This document shows, in pieces, positions 9,824-22,188 of a stretch of DNA of 51,949 nucleotides. Under the pieces are notes generated by a model, which saw only the letters and a program-made list of their open reading frames with translations, did not search any database and had not been told where the DNA came from. The translations under genes were made by a program, and so were the position numbers. Origin of the DNA: Acidobacteriaceae bacterium (GTDB taxonomy: Bacteria; Acidobacteriota; Terriglobia; Terriglobales; Acidobacteriaceae); assembly GCA_003170825.1 (NCBI GenBank), contig PMYL01000040.1, forward strand, positions 1 to 51,949, written 5' to 3'. Numbering within the stretch: the first letter of the stretch is position 1; each line of letters starts with the position of its first letter.

Positions 9824-10585
9824 ATGCGCGTCCAACTGATCGTGAGCTTCTTCGCCCCATCCCCGGCTAAAATCGTCGCCCCTCGCGTGCGCCATTTGCC
9901 GGTGCCCCACTTGCTCGTGCCCCACTGGCTCACGCACCTGGGAGCGCTGGGACTCTTCTCCGTCGCAGTGATCGATTCCTCGGTAATCCCTCTGCCCATC
10001 CCCGGCAGCACCGATCTGCTGTTGCTCTGGCTCGTCTCGCACAACGGGGATCCCCGGCTGCTCACCTTGAGCGCCGTCGCCGGCAGCCTCCTGGGCGGAT
10101 ACACCACCTGGCACCTGGGCAGGAGAAGTGGCGAAGCGGCGCTGCGCCGCTGGGTCTCGGTCCACCTCCGTAACCGTATCGTCGTGTGGGTGGAGCGTCA
10201 CCCGGTCCTCGCGGTCTTTCTTCCCACCGTGCTTCCTCCGCCCATTCCGCTCACCCCGTTTATCCTCGCGTCCGGCGCGCTGGGCGTCTCGCGCAGGCGC
10301 TTCCTGGCCGTCTACGGAGCGGCCCGCGCCCTGCGCTACTCGCTCATCGCCTGGCTCGCCGTGGTCTACGGACGCCGCGTGGTCCGCATGTGGTCCAAAG
10401 AACTTCAGAAATGGTCGGCCCCGCTGCTCTGGATCTTCCTGGCCCTGCTCGTGGCCGGCGTCTGCTTCGGGATCTGGCAATTCCGCGTCCAGCGCAAATC
10501 CCAGGACGCCGAAGACCGCGCTCCCGGGGCCCCCGGCGCTCGCAAACCACTGGATTTTCCATCCTTCAGGGCAGAATTGCATTGA
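9824..10585 (+). CDS. VTT/DedA-type (SNARE-associated) membrane protein
   Basis: A 253-residue integral membrane protein with the VTT-domain pattern of the DedA/YqaA/TVP38 group: an N-terminal hydrophobic re-entrant segment with DSSVIPLPIPGSTDLLL (about residues 56-72), a GSLLGGYTTWHLGRRSG segment with the conserved Gly and Arg, and a second re-entrant PTVLPPPIPLTPFILASGAL. A final membrane helix and a charged tail follow. Family members act in undecaprenyl-phosphate or phospholipid flipping and membrane homeostasis; which applies here cannot be read from sequence. The annotated start lacks a clear Shine-Dalgarno, so a GTG further in is possible. The stop codon overlaps the -35 box of the S53 gene promoter. 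Confidence 0.75.
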   Translation: MRVQLIVSFFAPSPAKIVAPRVRHLPVPHLLVPHWLTHLGALGLFSVAVIDSSVIPLPIPGSTDLLLLWLVSHNGDPRLLTLSAVAGSLLGGYTTWHLGRRSGEAALRRWVSVHLRNRIVVWVERHPVLAVFLPTVLPPPIPLTPFILASGALGVSRRRFLAVYGAARALRYSLIAWLAVVYGRRVVRMWSKELQKWSAPLLWIFLALLVAGVCFGIWQFRVQRKSQDAEDRAPGAPGARKPLDFPSFRAELH

Positions 10586-10609
10586 CATCCGGAATGTTTG
10601 AATTGTAAT
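10582..10609 (+). promoter_or_regulatory. Probable promoter of the S53 peptidase gene
   Basis: A perfect TTGACA at 10582-10587 is followed after 16 bp by TGTAAT at 10604-10609 (5 of 6 to the -10 consensus). The -35 box overlaps the stop codon of the preceding VTT gene. A transcript would carry a 5' leader of about 245 nt before the ATG at 10862. Confidence 0.5.
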
Positions 10610-10861
10610 CTACATCACACTTCCGGTTGCGATCCGCAGGCGTTCAAAAGCTTGGATTGCACCGTTCGTCCGGTCGTGCGGACGAGAGATCGTCCGGTTT
10701 TAGCGTTCGCAGCGGCGGGAAGAGACGAGTCTTCGCGCCGGCAAAAAGTTCACTTTTCCCCACCCATCCCCAGGGTTTCACTTCGGAACATCTTTTGCAG
10801 CTTGAGCATGCTTCCGCTTTCATGGTCCTCCGCAATATTGAATCCCCCGGAAGGTGCCAAA

Positions 10862-13800
10862 ATGCAACATCGCAATTTCCCCAGATTGGCGAACATGGCC
10901 GCAGCTCTGTCCTGTTTGCTCGCTGTCACCGCGTTCATGGCCGCCTCCTGGCAAGCCCAAGCCCAATCTCCCACCGTCGCCCAAGGCAATCAAAGTTCCG
11001 CGCCGTCTGGAGCTTCGGTAACCTTTGCCAACCACACGCCCTCCGCGGTACTGAGGGGAGGGCCATACGGGTCAGCCATCGCGACCCCGGGCAGAAGCTG
11101 CGCCTGGCGCTGGCTGTGCAGCCGCCGCACATGGCTGAGGAAGAGCAATTCATCAAGGAATTGGAGACTAGGGGGTCGCCCAACTTCCACCAGTTCCTCA
11201 CCGCCGAGGAATGGAACGCCCGCTTTGCGCCTTCCGCCGAGGATGAGCAAAAGATTGTGGACTGGGCGCAGAGCCAGGGCCTCACCGTGACCAACCGCTT
11301 CGCCAATCGCCTGCTGGTGGACGTGGAAGCTCCGGTAGGGGTAATCGAGAAGGCCTTCGGTGTCACCATCAACAACTACCAGGTTGGAGACGAGGTCGAT
11401 TTTGCCAATGACCGCGACCCGGTGCTCCCTTCCAGTGTGGCCAACGTCGTCTATGCCGTCCTGGGGCTCAACAGCATCGACCGGGTTCACGGAACGAGCC
11501 CCGCAAACAAACACATCAAAGGACCGGATTATGTGCCCGGCCCGGTCTATGCAGCGGGCGAATCCTCGCACGGCGACGGCGATCCGACAAAGCGGGTGAG
11601 CAAGCAGCGGGCGCTGAGTTCCGATCGATCCGCGGCATCGCCCGAATTCACCAACAATTATGCCGACCCCGGTGATATCTTCAGTTCGCAAGCCTATAAC
11701 TGGGACGGCTTGCAGGTGTACAGCCACTGCTGCAACGTGCATAACGACTCCGGCGGTTCTCCGAAAGAAACCTCGATCGCCCTGGCCACATTCGCAGGTT
11801 TCAACGGCACTGATGTGAGCACATTCTTCGGGCTGTATGGGTTCGCCTGGAATTACACTGTCTTCACGATCGACGGCACCAGCGGCACTCCCGGAGTGGA
11901 GTGCTCGCCTCCAGCGACCGGCTGCGCCAGCGTTGCGGTCGACGATGAGACTACGCTGGACACGGAGTATTCCACTGCTGCCGCAAACAGCTACGGCTCC
12001 TATCTGGATACCGCCCATGTGTACATCTACGAAGGCGCCAATCAGCTCTACAACACCTACGCAGACATGTACAACTTCATGTTGAATGACGAACATGCGA
12101 GGGTCATGTCCACCAGTTGGGGCGGCGCCGAGGCCACCTCGGGAAACAACCTGACCTATTGGGAGGATGCCGATCACGCCGTTTTCAACAATATGGTGGG
12201 AGTGGGTTGGACACTGATCGCCGCCTCCGGCGATCAAGGTTCAACCGCCGACTGCGCCACAATATCTGTTGAATATCCCGCCTCCGATAACGATCTTGTT
12301 GCCGCCGGCGGCACCGCGCTCATGTTGTACTCCGACGGAACCTGGGACTATGAGGATGCCTGGACGGGCGGCACGGGATCAACGTCCTGTGCGAAGAACA
12401 ACGGCGGAGGAACGGGAGGCGTGAGCAAGGTCTTCTCCCAGCCATCCTGGCAGAGCTCTCTTTCTTCCCTGGGCTCCATGCGCCTGGTGCCCGACATCTC
12501 ACTCAACGCAGGCGGCATTGGGGAGAACTACTACTACAACGGAAAGCTGAGCGCCGTTGGCGGCACCAGCATCGTCGCTCCTGAGCTGGCCGGGTTCTTC
12601 GCCCAGGAGAACACCTACCTCAACTACATCGGCAACATTTGCGGCTCAGCCGGTACCTCCGCATGCACCCCGGTTGGCAACCCCAATCCGTTCATGTACG
12701 AAGATGCCATTGACGGCGCGCCTCACAATCCTTTCTACGACATAACCAGCGGCTGCACTTCAAATAACATCACGGTGGCGAACAGCCTCACGGCATGGTG
12801 CGCCGGTACTGGCTACGACCTGGCTACCGGCTGGGGCTCGGCGAACATGCTGCAATTGGCCTGGGGCATCAACTGGGAGTTGATTCCCGCTTACGGCAAC
12901 CCCTCGCTCGCCTTCTCCGGCCCGGCCACAAGCACCTGGTACAACACCGACCAGGAAGTTAGTTGGACCCTCTCCGACGCGGGGAGCGGCGGCTACCCAG
13001 CTCCCGGCGTGGCTGGATTCACGCAGGGCTGGGACTCCATTCCTGCCGACCCACAAAGCGAACCCCACGGCGGGTCCGGCAACTCCTTCTACAGCGGCCC
13101 GCAGTTCGCCTTCGCAACAGGGGGTTGCCTTTCGTTCAACGGCTTGAACGGCTGCACGGGCGGGTCGGGCCAGGGCTGCCACACCGTCCAGGTGGAAGGC
13201 TGGGACAATCAGGGGCGCACCACATTCGGGTCTTACGGGCCACTCTGCTATGACACCGCGGCTCCCACCATCACCGTCTCCAACAGCCCCGCCACTCCGG
13301 CAAGCGGCTGGTGGGACACTTCTGTCGTCGTCACGTTGAACGCAACCGATCCTGGCGGCAGCGGTGCATCGGGCATCTACAAGACCTACTACGCGATCAA
13401 TACGGGTACGTGCTACCCAGGATCTGTCAGCACGTGCAACATTTACACCGGCCCGTTTACCGTCTCTGGGCAGCAGCAAAGCTACATCTACTACTTCACC
13501 GAGGACAAAGCGGACAACTTCAGCACCGAGCCGTATGAGTGGGTAAGCATCGACCTGACCCCGCCCGTCACCACGGCAAGTCTGAGCGGAACCCTCGTTG
13601 GCGCCGACTATGTGCCATCCGTTCAGGTGACCCTCAGCGCCAGCGACACCGGCGGCAGCGGCGTCGCGCACACGTACTATCAACTGGATGGCGGATCGAC
13701 GATTACCTATTCGGGGTCCCCCTTCACCGTCGCGGCGGGCGGCAGCCATTCCGTCAAGTACTGGAGCGTGGATGGTGCGGGCAACATTGAGACCGCACAC

Positions 13801-15513
13801 ACGAAAACCTTCACGGTTGCCATTCCCGCAACTCTCACCACTCCCACGCCGGGCAGCACGTTTACCGGCTCCAGTGTGGCCTTCACGTGGACGGCCGGGA
13901 GCGCGATCACGGCGTACGAACTGCAACTGGGCACCACCGGAGTGGGCTCGTCCAACCTGTATAACTCGGGTTCAACGGCGGCTACCACTGAGACCGTGAG
14001 TCTGCCCACCTACGGAGTAACCGTGTACGCCCGGCTCTTGTGGGAAATCAGCGGAGTCTGGCAGCATGCCGACTACACCTACACCGAATCGGGCTCGACG
14101 GTGGCTCCGGTGCTCACGACTCCCGCGCCGGGCAGCGCACTGTCAGGCACCACCGTGACCTTCACGTGGACGGCAGGGGGCGGACCCGCGGCGTACCAAC
14201 TGTGGCTGGGTACCACCGGAGTGGGCTCGTCCAACCTGTATAACTCGGGTTCAACGACGGGTACAACCGAGACCGTGAGCGGTCTGCCGGCCAACGGGGC
14301 GACCCTTTACGCCCGGCTCTATTGGGAAATCGACGCAGCCTGGCATTCTGCCGACTACACCTACACCGAAGCGCCATCGTCGGCGCCTCCGGCGCTCGTA
14401 ACTCCCGCACCGGGCAGTGTGCTGAAAGGTTCCAGCGTGGCCTTCACCTGGACGGCAAGCGTTGGTGTCACGGAGTACCAACTGTGGCTGGGCACCACCG
14501 GAGTGGGATCGTCCAACCTGTATGACTCGGGTTCAACGAAGGCTTTCACCACGACCGTAACCGGTCTGCCGACCAACGGGGTAACGATGTACGCCCGGCT
14601 CTATTGGGAGATCGCCGGCGCCTGGAAGTCTGCCGACTACACCTACACCGAATCGGGAACGCCGGTAGCTCCGGTGCTGACGACTCCCGCACCAGGCAGC
14701 GTCCTGTCAGGTTCCAGCGTGGCCTTCACGTGGACGGCCGGGGCCGGCCCGGCAGCATACCAACTGTGGCTGGGCACCACCGGAGTGGGCTCGAAAAACC
14801 TGTATAACTCGGGATCAACGACGGGTACCACGGAGACCGTGAGCGGCCTGCCAACCTACGGGGTAAAATTGTACGCCCGGCTCTATTGGGAAATCAACGC
14901 AGTCTGGAAGTCTGCCGACTATACCTACACCGAAGCGGGAACGCCGGTGCTGGCGGCGCTGACTTCTCCCACGCCGGGCAGCGTGCTGGCTGGTTCCAGC
15001 GTAACCTTTGCGTGGTCGGCTGGGGGCGGGCCCACGGAGTACCAACTGGACCTGGGCACCACCGGAGCGGGCTCTTCGAATCTGTATAACTCGGGTGGAA
15101 CGACGGCAACCACCGAAGCCGTGAGCGGTCTGCCGACCGGCGGGGTGACGGTATTCGCGCGGCTCTATTCGCTGATCAGTGGAAAGTGGCAGCCTGCCGA
15201 CTACACCTACACGGAAGCCGGAACGCTGGTTCCGGCGGCGCTCACGACCCCCACGCCGGGCAGTACGCTGGCTGGTTCCACCGTGACCTTCACGTGGACG
15301 GCCGGGGCCGGCCCCACGGAGTACCAACTGGAGCTGGGCACCACCGGAGTGGGTTCTTCGAATCTTTATAACTCGGGTGGAACGACGGCAACCACTGAGA
15401 CCGTGAGCGGTCTGCCGACAACCGGGGTGAAAGTGTATGCGCGGCTCTATCAGATGATCGATGCCAAGTGGCAGTCTACCGACTACACCTACACGGCCTA
15501 CACGGTACCGTAG
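10862..15513 (+). CDS. Secreted S53 (sedolisin/pro-kumamolisin) peptidase with C-terminal repeats, frameshifted
   Basis: An acid-acting serine-carboxyl endopeptidase of the sedolisin family, exported as a proenzyme. ATG 10862 with GGAAGG upstream starts a clear signal peptide (MQHRNFPRLANMAAALSCLL...) in one frame. The rest of the propeptide (QKLRLALAVQPPHMAEEEQF, NFHQFLTAEEWNARF) continues in the frame one base earlier. A one-base loss in the G tract at 11053-11062 explains the switch. Catalytic residues are all present: Glu (codon 11947) and Asp (11959) in ETTLD, oxyanion Asp (12232) in ASGDQG, and Ser (12568) in GGTSIVAP. The calcium site is DITSG plus GYDLATGWGS. After the peptidase domain (to about 12870) come Ig-like modules of about 13260-13830 and six ~94-aa repeats shared with the GH16 protein. 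It may be a real inactivation or a sequencing error. Confidence 0.85.
13830..15510 (+). repeat. Six tandem ~94-residue repeats at the end of the S53 peptidase
   Basis: The landmark PTPGS/PAPGS codons start near 13851, 14130, 14412, 14694, 14976 and 15258. Periods are 279 bp once and 282 bp four times. Each copy reads like FTWTAG-GP-AYQLWLGTTG, then VGSSNLYNSGST-TTETVSGLP, then YARLYWEI and ADYTYTE. It is the same module, in inverted orientation, as at 1-866. Confidence 0.92.
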
Positions 15514-15525
15514 TGAACCCGAAGC

Positions 15526-15558
15526 CCTCGCGCCGCGCTCAGCGTGCGCGGCGCGAGG
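15526..15558 (+). terminator. Strong hairpin after the S53 gene
   Basis: A perfect 13-bp stem (CCTCGCGCCGCGC against GCGCGGCGCGAGG, 15526-15538 with 15546-15558) and a 7-nt loop lie 12 bp after the stop codon. No T-run follows, so it may act as an mRNA-stabilising or factor-assisted terminator rather than an intrinsic one. Confidence 0.5.
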
Positions 15559-16264
15559 CCGAAACGAAAAGGAGAACCAACTCTCACTTCCAGGCCAGCT
15601 CGAATCGCAATTGTCCACCTCGGAAGTCGGCTTGTGTTCGCCGAGGGCCCAGGATCTCGCATTTGAGCCGGGAAGCTACCCCCGCCCATCACGCCCGGAT
15701 GGAATTTTGGCGAAGCACAACTGGCATTGCCAGCTCCATACTGAAGTGGCCGTGAGGCAAAATGAAAATCCTGGATATGTGCGTGTCGAGCATCTTCTGC
15801 GCCTGTCGAGATTTCGACATACTTTTCGAGTCGATCTTAAAGACGGTTGAATCCTTCGCAGAATAAAACCCTTGAATGCAATTAGATGCCAGGATGCTCG
15901 TTTCCACTCTGCTTTGGCATTGCGCTTGCAGCAAGGATATCGGAATGCATTGCCGAGGCAGGGCGTCGCAAATGAATATATGCGAGGTCCATGGTGGGAT
16001 TTCGCCATCTCCGATCACTGTGCAAATGATGTTTCGCGCGCTTGCGACCCGCGCTTTGCGTGGTTGCCTTCATGGCCGTCCCGAGATGCTCAGGAGATAT
16101 TCGATTCGAGTTGGGCGCGAAGATTGACGAGTCCAAGCGGACACGCTAGAGTGGCAATGAGCATCTCGACGAAACTCGGACGGCCGGTGCGAATCGCTTC
16201 ACTTGTCTGTGACCGCTATCACGGCGTGCACATCCAAAACGAAAATCAAGCAGGGAAAGCATTC
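15559..16264. other. Intergenic region upstream of the act operon
   Basis: About 700 bp without a convincing gene. A frame open from 15872 joins actA, but its extra 131 residues show no membrane or heme features and actA has a good internal start. A candidate promoter lies at 16124-16152. No RNA gene or repeat was recognised in the rest. Confidence 0.55.
16124..16152 (+). promoter_or_regulatory. Candidate promoter of the act-cox operon
   Basis: TTGACG at 16124-16129, a 17-bp spacer and TAGAGT at 16147-16152 (4 of 6) give a plausible sigma-70-type promoter with a leader of roughly 105 nt before actA. Confidence 0.4.
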
Positions 16265-17109
16265 ATGGCGCAGATATTCGACCGCAGTTCCAATGCCCTG
16301 GCTCGGATGAGCCTGGTGTTGACGGGGCTGATCGCGATCGCCCTGGGGGTCACGCTGGACCAACTGCAGCGCTCGCCCTGGGTGACACGGCAGGGCCAGC
16401 GCCCAGACCAGCCTGCGCCCTTCAGCCACAAGCATCATGTGCAGGGACTGGGCGTGCAGTGCCAGTACTGTCACGTGACCGCGGAGAAGTCGAGCTACGC
16501 CGGAATCCCGCCTACGAAGACCTGCATGAACTGCCACGCGCAAATCTGGACCAACGCGGAACTGCTGGAGCCGGTGCGCCAGAGCTGGGCTACGGGTGAG
16601 TCGCTGGTTTGGACGAAGGTTCACGATCTGCCGGATTTTGTGTATTTCAGCCACGAGATTCACGTGAACAAGGGGCTGGGCTGCGCGAACTGCCATGGGC
16701 GCGTGGACCAGATGCCGCTGATGTATGCGCAGAACACGCTGCAGATGGAGTGGTGCCTGGACTGCCACCGCAATCCGGCGAAGAATCTGCGTCCCACCAG
16801 CGAGATCTACAACAACGCCTGGGAGAAGCCGGCGGAGGACCGGCCGGTGTGGTGCGCGGTGGGCGATGAGAAGACGGGGTTGCCAACGGCGCAGAGTGTG
16901 AACTGCGTGACGAAAGACCCGGCAGAGATTGCATCGCTGGAACTGCCAGCCGTCGGGACTCAAGACGTGGCCCTGAATGCAGGCAAAGACGTTCTCCCTC
17001 TGCCAAAGTACGAAAAGTTCACTAGCCAGGACGAGTTGGGGCATTTCCTGCTCGACCACTACAAGATTCGCACCCCAAAGGACTTGACCAGCTGCGAGGT
17101 ATGCCACCG

Positions 17110-17113
<4 letters not shown>
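16265..17113 (+). CDS. actA: Alternative complex III pentaheme cytochrome subunit ActA
   Basis: Periplasmic multiheme cytochrome c of alternative complex III, which passes electrons from membrane quinol towards the cytochrome oxidase. The 282-residue product has one N-terminal membrane anchor (about 13-32) and exactly five CXXCH heme sites: CQYCH 66-70, CMNCH 87-91, CANCH 140-144, CLDCH 164-168 and CEVCH 277-281, as expected for ActA. ATG 16265 follows AGGGA and directly precedes the anchor; an in-frame extension back to 15872 has no support. The stop overlaps the actB start (ATGA at 17110). It is first in a run of genes that continues to at least coxD. Confidence 0.93.
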
Positions 17114-20208
<3,095 letters not shown>

Positions 20209-20215
20209 AGCCACG

Positions 20216-21646
20216 ATGGCGACCGGCGGCCTGAAAGAAGACGAAGCAACACGCGATCGGCGAATAGACGCCGCGACCGGAGAATACCGCGTCATCGCGC
20301 CGGGGCAGACCTTCCGGTCGGTCACCGAGAAGATCACGCGGATCGTGCTCACACCGGACACGCCGCTGGGCTGGTTTGCCTTGTTCGGCGTGGGCGGGGC
20401 GCTGGCGACCATGCTGATGGTGGCCCTGACCTGGCTGTTCCTGATCGGCACCGGCATCTGGGGCATCACCCAGCCGGCGGCCTGGGGCTTTGCGATTATC
20501 AACTTTGTTTGGTGGATCGGCATCGGCCACGCGGGGACGCTGATCTCGGCGATTCTGCTCCTGTTCAAACAGAGCTGGCGCAACTCGATCAATCGCTTTG
20601 CCGAGGCCATGACCATCTTTGCCGTGGTCTGCGCGGGGCTGTTCCCGCTGATTCATCTCGGACGCCCGTGGCTGGGTTACTGGCTGCTGCCGTATCCCAG
20701 CACGATGGACGTGTGGCCGCAGTTCCGCTCGCCGCTGATGTGGGACGTCTTCGCGGTCTCGACGTATGCGATCATCTCGGTGGTCTTCTGGTACATCGGC
20801 ATGGTCCCGGACTTTGGCACCATGCGCGACCGCGCGGAGTCGAAGATCGCCCAGTACTTCTACGGCCTCTGCTCGCTGGGCTGGCGCGGTTCGGTGCGGC
20901 ACTGGATGCGCTACGAGACGGCCTCGCTGCTGCTGGCCGGCCTAGCTACGCCGCTGGTGCTCTCAGTGCATACGGTCATCAGCTTCGACTTCGCCGTGGC
21001 CGTGCTGCCGGGCTGGCACACGACGATCTTCCCGCCCTACTTTGTGGCCGGCGCGATTTATTCCGGCTTTGCCATGGTGCTCACGCTGGCCATTCCGCTG
21101 CGCAAGTTCTACCACCTGGAAGCGCTGGTCACCGAGCGCCATATCGACAATATGGGCAAGGTGATGCTGGCGACGGGGTTCATTGTGGCGTATGGGTACG
21201 GGATGGAAATTTTCATGGCCTGGTACTCGGCGTCGCACTGGGAAGCCTTCATGATGTGGAACCGCATGTTCGGGCCCATGGGTTGGGCGTACTTGGTGCT
21301 CGTCACCTGCAACCTGGCGATTCCGCTGACGACGCTGTGGTCGAGGAAGCTGCGCACCTCGATCGGGTATATGTTCTTCATCTCCATCGTGGTCAACACG
21401 GGGATGTGGTTTGAGCGTTTCGTCATTGTTGTGACCAGCCTCTACCGCGACTTTCTGCCTTCGTCGTGGGGGACGTACCGCGCGACCAAGTGGGACTACA
21501 TGACTTACGTGGGCACGCTGGGACTGTTCATGTTCCTGTTCCTGCTGTTCGTGCGCTTCCTGCCCATGATTCCGATGTCGGAGATACGCACGATGCTGCC
21601 GGGAGCCAAGATTACGGCCAAGACTAGAGCGGAGGCTGGCGACTGA
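20216..21646 (+). CDS. actC: Alternative complex III membrane subunit ActC (NrfD-like)
   Basis: A 476-residue polytopic membrane protein of the NrfD/PsrC family, one of the two quinol-site subunits of ACIII. About ten hydrophobic segments are visible, beginning at GWFALFGVGGALATMLMVAL. Polar residues within the membrane typical of the family include the WWIGIGHAGTLISA segment with a conserved His. ATG 20216 was chosen because it lies 7 bp after the actB stop and starts a normal hydrophilic N-terminus; the frame also extends back to 20168 inside actB. It overlaps actD by one base (TGATG), which indicates translational coupling. Confidence 0.92.
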   Translation: MATGGLKEDEATRDRRIDAATGEYRVIAPGQTFRSVTEKITRIVLTPDTPLGWFALFGVGGALATMLMVALTWLFLIGTGIWGITQPAAWGFAIINFVWWIGIGHAGTLISAILLLFKQSWRNSINRFAEAMTIFAVVCAGLFPLIHLGRPWLGYWLLPYPSTMDVWPQFRSPLMWDVFAVSTYAIISVVFWYIGMVPDFGTMRDRAESKIAQYFYGLCSLGWRGSVRHWMRYETASLLLAGLATPLVLSVHTVISFDFAVAVLPGWHTTIFPPYFVAGAIYSGFAMVLTLAIPLRKFYHLEALVTERHIDNMGKVMLATGFIVAYGYGMEIFMAWYSASHWEAFMMWNRMFGPMGWAYLVLVTCNLAIPLTTLWSRKLRTSIGYMFFISIVVNTGMWFERFVIVVTSLYRDFLPSSWGTYRATKWDYMTYVGTLGLFMFLFLLFVRFLPMIPMSEIRTMLPGAKITAKTRAEAGD

Positions 21647-22188
21647 TGCCCCCACGCGAAGGAACCTACGGCCTGCTGGCCGAATTCGATACGCCGGGCG
21701 ACCTGATCCGCGCAGCCCGGCAGGCGCGGCTGGACGGCTGGCGGCGGCTGGACTGCTACACGCCCTACCCGGTGGAGGAGGCGGCCGAGGCTATCGGCTT
21801 CCACCGCAACAAGGTGCCGCTGGTCACGCTGGTGGGCGGACTGATAGGCCTTGTTGCCATGTTCGCGCTGGAGACCTGGGTCTCGGTGTGGGCGTTTCCG
21901 TTGAACATCGGCGGGCGCCCGACGTACTCGTGGCCGGCCTTCCTTGTGCCCGCCTACGAGTGGACGATTTTGTTTGCGGGGCTTTCGGCGGCCTTCGGCA
22001 TGTTGGCGCTGAACGGGCTGCCGGCGCTTTATCATCCGCTGTTCAACGCGCCGAACTTCCGCAATGGGGCGACCACGGACAAGTTCTTCCTGTGCCTGGA
22101 GGCGCTGGACCCCAAGTTCGATCTGTCGAAAACAAAGGCTTATCTGGAAAACTTCAAGCCGGTTTCAGTGGTGGAGGTGGAGTACTGA
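21646..22188 (+). CDS. actD: Alternative complex III subunit ActD (DUF3341)
   Basis: A 180-residue membrane subunit of ACIII. The soluble N-terminal part (TYGLLAEFDTPGDLIRAAR) matches DUF3341. Two membrane helices lie at about 58-78 and 106-130. The C-terminal DKFFLCLEALDPKFDLSKTK is a typical DUF3341 ending. Its ATG shares a base with the actC stop, and its TGA shares a base with the actE start, so all three are probably co-translated. Confidence 0.92.
   Translation: MPPREGTYGLLAEFDTPGDLIRAARQARLDGWRRLDCYTPYPVEEAAEAIGFHRNKVPLVTLVGGLIGLVAMFALETWVSVWAFPLNIGGRPTYSWPAFLVPAYEWTILFAGLSAAFGMLALNGLPALYHPLFNAPNFRNGATTDKFFLCLEALDPKFDLSKTKAYLENFKPVSVVEVEY

Noticed and set aside
11053..11062. Programmed -1 ribosomal frameshift in the S53 gene
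   Set aside because: No X XXY YYZ slippery heptamer is in frame, and a switch would be needed before the active enzyme in every molecule; a lost base is more likely.
12760..13926. Minus-strand open frame (388 codons) within the S53 gene
   Set aside because: The plus frame holds Ig-like modules and the catalytic domain end; the antisense frame is Arg/Gly/Ala-rich without domains.
15872..16264. N-terminal extension of actA by 131 codons
   Set aside because: No hydrophobic or heme features, and ATG 16265 has a ribosome-binding site and gives the normal ActA N-terminus.
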